Shown piece by piece: positions 37,601 to 48,871 of a stretch of 64,000 bases of DNA. Below the pieces are notes generated by a model that worked only from the letters and a program-made list of their open reading frames with translations, searched no databases and was not told where the DNA came from. Both the position numbers and the translations under genes were made by a program. Each line of letters opens with the position of its first letter. Position 1 is the stretch's first letter. The DNA is from Nissolia schottii (lineage: Eukaryota > Streptophyta > Magnoliopsida > Fabales > Fabaceae): contig QANU01021398.1 of NCBI GenBank assembly GCA_003254905.1, positions 582,847 through 646,846 of the forward strand. The letters run 5' to 3'.

Positions 37601-40600
37601 TTTTTTTATGTAGCAGTTTTTTTTTCTTTTGAAAATGTATTTTTTTAAATTAATTATTTTAAAAATAATTATTGTAAAAATTAATTATTTTAAAAATTAG
37701 CAATTTCACAACTTATTCGCTTTTTTTTTACATTGCTATCAATGTTCAATACTTGAAAGGCCACTAGTAATAAGCATTTCTGTCAAATCAGATTCAAAAT
37801 CTTACATATGTTCTCCCAAAAAAAGGCATTATACTAGATTAAATTAAAATAACCTCACCTAAAGTTTGTGCGACTTGAAAATGCATTTATGCAAAGTTGT
37901 ATGGATGTTTGTGCGGAGGTAGGGATGGCAATGGGTAGGGTTTTGGCTCAAGTCTACCCCGCCCCTACTAATGAATAAAAAATACTTGCCCCTACCCTAC
38001 TCATAGGTTTTAAAAATAAAAACTCTAACCCTACCCACATATAAATATTTAAACCCTCACCTTATCCTACCCGCCACTTTCTTAAAAACTGCCTTTATGT
38101 TTATACAATATAAGTGCCAACTACAAAAACATAACTACTTCAGTGCATAACAACATAATTTAAACTAATAACTACACAATTCATAAAAATTAAACAAATA
38201 TAACAAAACCATAAATTAAACTAAACACTATAATCTCTAGTCATAACAACTAGAAAACATAACATTGCAATTTGTTTGGTACGTAGAGGAAAGTCAAACT
38301 AAACACCATAATCTTTAGAAATGACAACTAGAAAACATCACATTTGTTCATTATATAATTATAATCAAGTAATCAACTCGTTATCATTCTCCTCCTCCTC
38401 ATCATTTGTTGAAATAAAATCCAAAGTAAGATGCTTTCGTTTCCGGAGTCAGCCTAAGAGACCCAGTGACAAGGCCCAATAGGGCGGCGCAGAGCAGGAG
38501 CTCACAGGTAGGCCCAGACCTACTTGGTCTATGGTAATCCGGTCCAAGGAGACCCTCTTTCCCCACGACCTACAACCTAGCAAGGAGCATGTGCCCGTAA
38601 GCACCATCATGAGGACGTGGGTGGTTACCACAACTTGGGAAGGATCCCATAACTCCCCACTCAGCACACTTCGAGGATCACAGATCCTCTCTCCCTGTGC
38701 TTACACTATAAATGTAGAATCTCTAGCATGGCAAAGGTAAGTCTTTTCCGTCACTCCTCCCCAACACAAGATTGTGTTCTGACTATGTCATTGAAGTCCC
38801 TTGCAGGTCCCCTCTTGGGCACTCTTTGGAACTACTGGAACTTAGAACCTCTAAGGGATCTCACATAAGCTATTGAAGCACTCTCAACCCCATTGGGCCA
38901 GGTCAGAACATTGGCGTCCACTGTGGAGCCTGATAAATGAACTCTTACCCCACAAACCTTCTACTCTCTCCTCCCTTGACAACCATGGCTGGGATCAAAA
39001 ACCAAAGCCAAAACAACCCACCAAGTTGTAACATGGCTCAGAACAACAGTCACACTTGCAAGGCAACGATGGAACAGATGAATGGAGAATTACAAGAGTT
39101 GCGAGATCACAAAAAGCGGTTAGTTGACTGCCGCTCAGCCCATGCCACTAAGGAGGAGGAGGTGGTCAAGACCCAAACACCACAATTTCTTGTGGACTCT
39201 GGCCCCTTCGCCGAGACTATCATGAAGGCAAGGTTACCTCAAAACTTTCAGCTGCCGTTGACCTTGAAACCTAATGATGGTCGAGGAGACCCTAACACAC
39301 ATCTCACTATGTTTTGTTCCAAGATGCTCGTGAATAGGGCCACCGACTCCCTCCTCTACCGCACCTTCCCGACGTTCCTGTCGAACACAGCTTTGATGTG
39401 GTTCTCCACTATTCTAGCAAGGTCGGTCAACAATATCTCCAAGCTCAATGAAGCCTTCCTGAGCCATTTCTCCTCATCCAAGGTGTACCAGAAGACATCA
39501 TATTCACTAACGTTAATTAGGCAGGGTCCTAATGAATCCTTGAAAGACTACATCTCTAGGTACAATGTCTTGGCCATGCAAATTCCGAATTTGACCTCTA
39601 AGTGAAGCTCCATCAAATCAAACAGAGACTTTGTCTAGGTCCCTTTTTGAAGAACCTCACCGCCAGTCGACCACTCTCCATGGTGGAGTTCTGCGAGAGA
39701 GCAAACGGTCTCATTGCAGTTGAAGAAATAGAGGAGGCCACCTACCTCAACCGAGGAAATCCCAGGTAGAAGAACCTCAGCTAGGAGACGAGGAGGCCTG
39801 ACAGAAAAGAGAAGAGCCAATGACCCAGGGAAGGTCGCCGAGAAGACTGGGGAAAAATAGAATTCCCCTGTGGAAGTATGATAGTTATCACCCGCTTAAC
39901 GCTCCCCAGAGTACCATCTTGAAGGAAATCATGCATAACCAACTCCTGAGATTTCTTCTAGGCACAGGAAACAACCCATCCATGACGACGTAGATATGAT
40001 GAAATACTACAACTTCCACAAAACCTACAGCCATACTGCCAATGAGTGCAATACTCTAGCTGACCAATATGAAGACTTGATTCATGAAGGATATCGTGAC
40101 AAGTATGTCCACTGGGGACGAAAAAGCAGGGGCTAGGCCGAGGCAATAATTGCTGATCTGAAAGGAGCCCTAGACACAACAGAAGCCGCAACCCAAGGCA
40201 CAAGGAGAACCAGAAGAAGGAAGAGCCCCACTCTAGTTTCACTAGGAGGAGCGGTCTCTTACATATCAGGAGGCTTTGTAGGCAGAGGCGAAACCAACTT
40301 AGCCAAGAAGAAACAATTGAAGGCGGTCATGTCAGTTAACATGAGGCGACTAGCCTAACCTTCCTCGAGGGGGACCTAAAATTTCATTCTCAGATGAGGT
40401 TTATAGAGGTATAACTAGAAATTTGCTTGATCCAGTAGTCATTACAATAATTGCAGGAAATTTTATCGTAAGGAAGGTCCTAATGGATCAAGGAAGCTTA
40501 GCAAAAATCCTATTCCTCTCGACCTTCAAGAAGATGAAACTCTCCGAGTCTGACCTAAAACCGAGCCGAGGATCAAGATGATAGACCTAAAGTCACTAGT

Positions 40601-43600
40601 TATCGACTGCGATAGCTCATACCACATGATACTTGGAAGGTCGTCTTTGAATGCATTCGGGACCATCGTCTCTATCCCACACCTTACTATCAAATTCCCC
40701 ATATCTCATACCGAAGTTGGTGAGATACACAGAGACCAGAAGGAAACACTCATTTGTTATAATGAGTCCTTGAAGACAAAAGGACCTGAGGTAAATACGG
40801 TCAACATGGTAGGCACTATTTCTGCCCTTCTAACCTAGATCCCAGGGAGGACTTTGGAGGACAACCAGAGCCCACAGCAAAACTCAAGCCAGTCTAGATC
40901 GACTTGACAATAGATAAGTTCACTTACCTTGGATCCATCCTACCAGAACCTATTAAGGCTCAATTGAGTTCTTTTATATGTAGTAATGTAAATTTATTTG
41001 CATGGTCCCCCAAGATATGTCAGGCATTGGCCCCAAGGTCATTAGCGATAATCTTTCCATCGACCCGAAGAGGGGACCGATAGCTTAGAAAAAGAGAGCT
41101 CGATGGAGAAAAGGAAAAAGCGGTTGCCGAGGAAACAACAATTGTTGAAGGCAGGATTCATTCGAGAAGTCCAATTCACTACATGGCTAGCAAACATGGT
41201 AATGGTGAGGAAATCCTCAGGTAAATGGAGAATGTGTGTGGACTTCTCAGACCTGAATAAGGCATGCCCAAAAGACGCTTACCTCCTACCTAACATCGAT
41301 AAATTGGTAAATGGAGCATCTAGTTCGAGCTCTAATCATTCATGGATGTCTATTCAAGCGATAAACGGAACAAAATAAACTTGACGAATGAAGAAAGAAC
41401 AACTTTCATAACAGAATATGCCAAATACTACTACCGTGTAATGCCTTTCGGCCTCAAGAAAGCGGGAGCAACTTACCAGCAGCTCATGAACAAGGTCTTC
41501 TAGCACTAGATAAATCGAATAATGGAGGTTTACGTCGATGATATGGTGACCAACACCGATAAAGGTGACGACCACATCACCACACTTGAAGAAATCTTTG
41601 CTCAGGTGAGAAAGTACAACATGCGTTTTAACCCTGAAGCGAAAAGTTCCTTGATTTTATGCTCTCCAACAGAGGCATCGAGGCGAATCCTGACCGGTGC
41701 AGGGCCATCATGGAGATGGGGAGCCCAAGGAACATGAAGGAGGTCCAATCCCTAGCCAGAAGAGTCTGAATATTAGCTTAGTTTTTGTCCAAAGCGGAAG
41801 AAAGATCTGCCCCATTCTTCAACCTACTGAGAAAGAACACGACCTTCCAATGTTCGTCAAAATGTGAAGAAGCCTTTCAAAACTTGAAAAGGTTCTTGAT
41901 GACCCCTCTAATCCTCACAAAACCCAAGTTGGGGTACCCTTTGTATGTCTATCTATCAATGACAGAAAAGGCAGTTAACTCAGTCCTTATCGAAGACGAA
42001 AGGGGGGACATAGAAGCCCATGTAATATGCAAGTAAGATCTTGCAAGGACCTGAGGTCAAGTACTAGTGCATTGAGAAGCTAGCCTTCGCACTTGTCGTA
42101 ATGGCTCAAAAGCTGAGGTAATACTTACAGAGCCACCATATCATTGTGAGGATCGAGTTCCCCATTCAATAAGTACTCAGCAAACCAGAGTTAGCAAGCC
42201 AAATGATCAAATGGTCAGTCGAGCTATTAGAATTTAGCATCGAGTACTAGCCTCGAGGTCCCATCAAAGCCCAAGCGTTGGCTGACTTCATTCCGAGCTA
42301 CAACAGCCTGAAGAAGCGGAGAACTCCGCTTCTTGGACTATGTTCGTTGACAGCTCATCCAACATTAAGGAAAATAGGGCACGGATTATCTTGGAAGGGA
42401 CTAAGGAAATAATGATTAAGCAATTACTTCGCTTTGCATTTAAGGTTAGCAACAATTAAGTCGAGTACAAGACGATTATCACCAGGCTAAAGCTAGCACG
42501 AGAATTTAGGGCCAAGAAAATCCTGGCCAAAGGCGACTCCTAGATTATCATCGGTTATCATCAGTCGGGTGAAGAGTGAATTTTAAGCTAGAGAGCCTAA
42601 TTTGGCGAAATACCTAGACAGAGTTCAACAATCAATCAGCAGCTTCAAAAACTGTCAAATCGAGCACATCCAGCAAGAGGAGAATGGCAAGGCCGAAATC
42701 CTCTCGAAGCTAGCAAGCTCCAAGTCTTCGGGTAACAACAGGTTTGTCATCCAGAGAACCCTCAACAACCCTAGTATAGACGAGACCGAGGTCAATGTCA
42801 CCTTAGTTGGCAACACCCTATCAAGACATACCTCGAGGACGAACGCCTGCAAGAGGACACAAAGGCCGCCCAGATTGTTCGAAGAGTTGCCAACTTTCAT
42901 GTTATCATCAACGGGACAATGTTCCAAAGGAGGTTCACTCACGCACTACTAAGATGCCTAGAAATAGAAGAGGCCATCTGTATCATGAAAGAGCTCTACC
43001 AGGGCACGTGCAATAGTCACATCAGAGGTTAGGCCCTAGCATCAAAAGCCCTTTAAGCAGGATACTACTAGCAGACTATGAAAAATGATTGCATGACACT
43101 CGTGAGGAACTGCGACAAATGTCAACGCTTTGCTTAGACACATTTAGCACCTCTCGAGAAGCTTCACATCTCAAATGCCAGTTGGCCTTTCAATAGATGA
43201 GGGGACAGACATCCTCAGGCCATTCCCTGAGGGGAAGAGCCAGGTGAAGTCGCTCATAGCACCCATTAATTATTTCACAAAATGGACCGAGGCAGAGTCC
43301 TTAGAAACCATCAGTGCCGAGAAGGTTCGCATTTCATCAACATGCAAATAATTTCTAGGTATGGTATCCCCGCCAAGCTCGTAAGCGACAATGGCACTAA
43401 ATTTCTAAATAGGAAAGTCAAAGAATATTGCGAGGACTTCGGAATTCACAGGCTTTATACCTTGGTGTGGCATCCTCAGACAAATCGGCTTGTAGAGGCA
43501 GCAAATAAGATCCTCCTTCAAGGCCTAAAAAAAAAGGTTAAAAAGAGCCAAGGGGCTCTAGTTGAAGGAGCTCCCAACGATTCTATGGACATACCATACC

Positions 43601-46600
43601 ACTCCTCAGAGCACAACAAGGAAAACCCCTACCAACTCATCTTCAGCGCAGGGGAAATGATCCTAGTCGAGCTCAACGGACCAAGCCTGAGGACAATGTC
43701 CTTCAATGAAGCTAATAACAACCAAGCTCAACTGAACAAACTCGACCTCATCAAAGAGGACAAAGTAAGGGCAAGGATCGGAGAAGAAGTAACCAAAGTT
43801 TTGGTGGCTTGATAGTATAATCGCTAAGTGCGGCCCAAAAGCTTTGAAGAGAAGACTCAGTCCTCCGTAAGATTGAATCTCCGAGAAAGCCTAAAGGAGA
43901 CGTAAAGCTCGCCCTGAACTAGGAGGGACACTATAGAGTCACTCGAAAATTAGGCAAAGGGGCCTACAAAATTCAGGAGCTAGGAGGCAAAAGACCAAAG
44001 ACGTGGAACACGTCCTAGGTTAGAAAATATTTCAATTGAAATTACTAGTAGCCTTAAATTTCTCTAAGCAGGCGTACTCTTTCCTAGCCTTTGGTTTAGT
44101 CCCACTTGGTTGTTCCAATGAGTGGTTTTAACGAGACGTAGCAACAGGCAAGCAAAGCATTTGTTGAGACTCAGTGGATTTCCCTATTCATCCATAAAGT
44201 TTTTATTCAGCATTTTCACATGGTTAAGTTTAGTTTGAGGTCAGTGCAACCTTAAATGATTAAGTTTAATCTGAGGTCAATGTTATCTTAATTTAATTAA
44301 AAATGTCTAAGTTTAGTATGAGATTAGTGCAACCTTAAAATAATTAAGTTTAATCTAAGGTCAATGTTACCTTAATTTACTTAAACATGGCTAAGTTTAG
44401 TCTAAAGTCAGTGCAACCTTAAAATGATTAAGTTTAATCTGAGGTCAATGTTACCTTAATTCAATTAAAAATGGGTAAGTTTTGTCCAAGGTCAGTGCAG
44501 CCTTAAATGATTAAGTTCAATCATTAGTCAAGGTTGCTTTAAATTAATTAAGAATGACTAGAAGTCTAGTCTTGGGTCCGAGGTCGATAGCAGCCTAGCA
44601 TCATAAAGTTTTATCTCAAGTCAATGTTACTTTAATCCAATTAAAAACGACTAAGTTTAGTCTAGAGTCCGAGGCTAAGACCACCTTAAAGTTACATGGT
44701 TATTTACGAGACTCAGTCTAGTGAAGTATACGAAAATTGGGTCCAGAAAAGCTCAAAAGAAATGATAGGCAAAGAAAAGCAAAGCCCTTTCATTAATATT
44801 TATAAAAATAATGTATAAAGGGAAAAAAGAAGGGAAAACAAAATCCTCAAGTGACCTCAGGGTGAGGACGGTCAACAATCTAGCTGTCCATAACCGTTTT
44901 TTCCACATCAACCTGGTCGGCGACATCCCTACAGACTAACCCCCTCACCTGTTTGGTCACCTCATAAAAGCCAACTTCGCTTCATGTGCGTGCTCAAGGC
45001 CCTCCAGCTCTTGAACCAGCTCCTTCTCCCTTAAGCATTTTGCAACGTAGCACCCCTCATAAGACGTGAGGCGAGCAGTAAGAAGCTAATTCCTCTGGGT
45101 TAAGGCTTTGTTGCCTTTTATGGTATGAGCCAAATTAGCATCGGCCTTTTTGACGTTCTCGGTGGCCACCCCAAAAAGGTCTTGCATTCTTTTGAGCTCA
45201 TACATAGGGTCGCCTTGGCAACTTCTTCCTTGACAGCCTCCAACTCCATGGCTCAGGCCCGGGCCCTCTTCCTTCAGGGAAGCCAGCTCGGCATCATGGG
45301 ATTTCTTTTCCACCTTCGCCCTCTTCACAAGTCCCCTCACCTCATGTTCAAGGACATGGGAGAGGACTTGCATCAATTTTAACCCTGAGATGGGGCGCCT
45401 TGGTCAGTGACCCGGGAAAGGTCTCCCACAACAACAGCCTTAGGGCCCCCAAGCAACCACGAGAGTAGGGCATTACACCCTTCATCAGCATTGTCCCAAA
45501 CGACCGAGATTGAGGGCGGTGGATATCGCACTACCTTCTTCTTTTGCAAAGGAGCAAAGTCCTCCTTTTCGATTTCGTCGACAACAATTCCACCCCCCAT
45601 CAACAAGAGCACCCTCCTTTAGCCTTGGTTTTTCAGTCGGAGGAGAGTGGGTGAGATCCAACAACTTGGCAAGACTCCTACTTGACGACGTCGGCACAAC
45701 AGAAACCGACGTTGCAACAATTGGCACCCCGTGAGGTGTGGTGGTGGCAAAGGTGACCTCTTCGGAGACAATGTTCCCCATCACAGCAATGGTAATAGCA
45801 ATAGCCTTCATTGTGACCCCACCACTCTTCTTTGCCTTCTTCAAGGAGTTATTCCGCTGAATAAACTCGACATACTCCTCAGCGTTGATCTGAGCCAACA
45901 TCTTCACTGCAAAAAAAAAAAAGCTGAATCAACATCAATCAACATGTTAAAGTTATAGCAAAAGAATGCTTACTCACCCATGTGATTGGTAATGCTCTGT
46001 CTCTCGTTCATAGCGAACAAACTTGGTGTTGTGAAAAGGTTTCTCTATCTGATCCTCGGAGAGAAACATTATCAAACGGCGATCGTCGTCGGTAAGTTGG
46101 CTGCGGTCACAATCCATGATCTTGGTCGGATCACGTTGCCAGTAAAGGGAAAGAGCTCGCCCCCTTGCTTGTCTCCATCTTCCGGGTTCAAGAAGAAAAA
46201 AAAATACAACTCCCTCCCCTCAAGCATCAGTCCCAGGGCAAACTTTGAAGAACTGCTCCTTAAAGAACTTGTAGGAGCTCGTGAATGGCTCTAATAGCCA
46301 AGCATGAGGCAAGCTACTGAGGGAGACCCAAACCCCTTTGTTTACTCCTTTCGCTTGGAAGAAGAAGAAAACGTCAACTCGGAGATCAACTTTGAGGTGC
46401 TTATGAAGCACCTCAAAGGAACGAATGAAAGCCGATTTGTTTGGATGAATCTGAGATAGGGCAGCGTTCAGACGGCGCATCACCACCATCTCAAAAGAAG
46501 CAAAGGGAAAAAGGATTCCTAAATCAGAAAAGAAGACATCATACACAAAAATGGAGTATGGAAGTTTTCTATTTTAGACAAGGTTTGTATCCTATCCCTA

Positions 46601-48837
46601 GAAGAGCAAGGATCGGCCACTATAGACCTTTCATCCCTTGCAATAAGGGGATGAGTCCAGGGGAAAAGTCCAAGTAGCTCAAGGTCTACATAGATGGAAT
46701 CTTGAGCCCTAACGGACCCATCTACACAAGAGTAAGGGTAAAAACCCTCTTCGTTATCCTCGGCATCAAAACTGTCATTGGTTCTCTCCGGGACTATTTC
46801 CTCAGGCATGGCTACACGGAAATTGTGAAAACAAAGAAAGGAATAAGAGACAAGTACACACTCACAATGAGAAAAAAGGAGGAGAAAAAGATAAAGACCA
46901 TACAAACGCAACAGAGGATTTTTCCTAAGAAGTCAAGAGGCTTAGTGAAGTTTTCTTGGAAGGCAAGAACGGGGGAATAGGAAAACTTTCCTTTTTCTCC
47001 TCCCTCCTATTTAAAGAGTTTGTCTCTCCCTCTTCCCGCTAAGATCTAACTGTTGATAATTAGAGTATCAACAATCGTAACCTAATCTCACCGTTAAAAG
47101 AGCCAATGGCTCAGATTTGGTCGAATTAAATCGAATGGACACAACTCGTATAGGCAAGGTAGCCATCATAACTGTTGTCATATCAAGGGCCATATCATGG
47201 GACTTTATGTTCACACATGCAAAGACTCCTTACCCTTCATTTGGCCAGCTGACACATACTATGTAAAGGACAATTGTCAAAAAGTTGCTAGCCCGGCCCA
47301 AAACCAAGCAAGACTACTCGGTAGGGGCTAAGGCTAGATCAAAGAGCTCAGCCCAAGTCGATTAAGACTGCTTGATGGGGCCTGAAAATGAGCTGAGCTC
47401 GGCAAGGTGATCTCTACGTCAGGGGCTCTAAGCCGAACTCACGATTAGGACACTTTCGTTCCTGCCACTAGGGCATCTATGCTTGAAATTAACTTTGATA
47501 AGCTTGGACATCCCTTCATCAGAAATGACTGACCTTAGGAGTTGTGTAACTAACTCAGCCTAAGAGACCCAATGACAAGGCCCAATAGGGCAGCCCAAAG
47601 CAGAAGCAAGCAAGTAGGCCTAGACCAACTTGGTCTGTGGCAATTCAGTCCAAGGAGACCCTCTTTCCCCACGACCTGCAACCTAGTGTGGAATGCGTGC
47701 CTGTAACCACCATCATGAGGACGTGGGTGGTTACCACAACTTGGGAAGGATCTCATAACTCCCCACTCAGCACACTCCGATGATAACGGCTCCTCTCTCT
47801 CTGTGCTTACACTATAAATGTAGAACCTCCAGCATGGCAAAGGTAAGTCTTTTCCACCACTCCTCCCAAACAAAAGACTGTGTTCTGACTTTGCTATCAG
47901 AGCCCCTTGCAGGTCTCCCTCCCAGGCACTCTTTGAAACTAGTGGAGCTCGGAATCTCTTAAGGGATCTCACACAAGCCACTGAAGCACTCTCAACCCCA
48001 TTAGGCTAGGTCAAAACACTTTCCACTTCCAAATCAAGTATGATAATATATAACATTAAAATTATATATATAGGCCTACTCACGGGTCAAGTCAGGTCGT
48101 ATCCGACTGCCTAGTCCACCCTACTCAACATAACAGGTGTTGGGTCGGTCGGATCGGTTTTTGCATATTTGTACAAGTCACCCAACTCAACTCGAACCGA
48201 TTTTTAACGAGTCGAGTTGAGTAGTTTCAATTAATCGTTTAGCAATTAAAAAAATTCAACCAAAAAAAAACCTAGAGCCAGAGATGAGAGTTGGTGGGTC
48301 TCATGGGAATGAGAGCCACTAGCCACAGCTCTCCGATCACCGACAACGGTGGTAAGGGAGAGAGACAAGAGCGCTAGAGAGGCGAGAGAGCCAGAGAGTC
48401 TATGAATACGTGGGTGAGGAGAAAGGCAAGAGAGAAGAAAGAGCTGGCAGCAACCACATAGCAAGGCAACAGCAGTGAGAGAGAAGGGGGAGATCTGGCC
48501 GTGAGAGAGCTAAGGATGAGAGGGGGAGATCTTGTCGCCCATTGCCTCCGGTGCATGCGACATAGCGATGAAAGGAGGAAATGAGTGACGACGATGAAGG
48601 GGAGAATGGATGAGAGGTCTGGGTCTATGAGAGAGAGAGAGTCTTGAGAGATGAGATGGAGAGTAGGTCTAAGAGAAAGGGTCTTGAGAGAGAGAGGGGG
48701 GGAGATCTGGCCGTGAAAGAGCTAGGGATGAGAAGGGGAGATCTTGTCGCTCATTGCCTCTGGTGCATGCGACGTAGCAATGAAAGGAGGAAGTGAGTGA
48801 CGATGATGAAGGGGAGAATGGATGAGAGATCTGGGTC

Positions 48838-48871
<34 letters not shown>

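Larger units (their letters stand above)
38445..48019 (+). mobile_element. Tat-type Ty3/gypsy LTR retrotransposon, decayed
   Basis: Terminal repeats of about 466 bases lie at 38445-38910 and 47553-48019 and are roughly 88% alike by eye. A primer-binding site tggcgtccactgtggagcc starts at 38912, one base after the left repeat. Inside are gag and pol remnants on the plus strand, a tandem-repeat block, and an antisense gene on the minus strand. This arrangement is characteristic of the Tat lineage. Many stops and frame shifts show that it is old and inactive. The 5-bp sequence tttcc borders both ends (38440-38444 and 48020-48024) and may be the target duplication. Confidence 0.85.

Noticed and set aside
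38449-38740. Small frames in the left part of the gypsy element
   Set aside because: They fall inside the LTR, and similar fragments recur in the right LTR.
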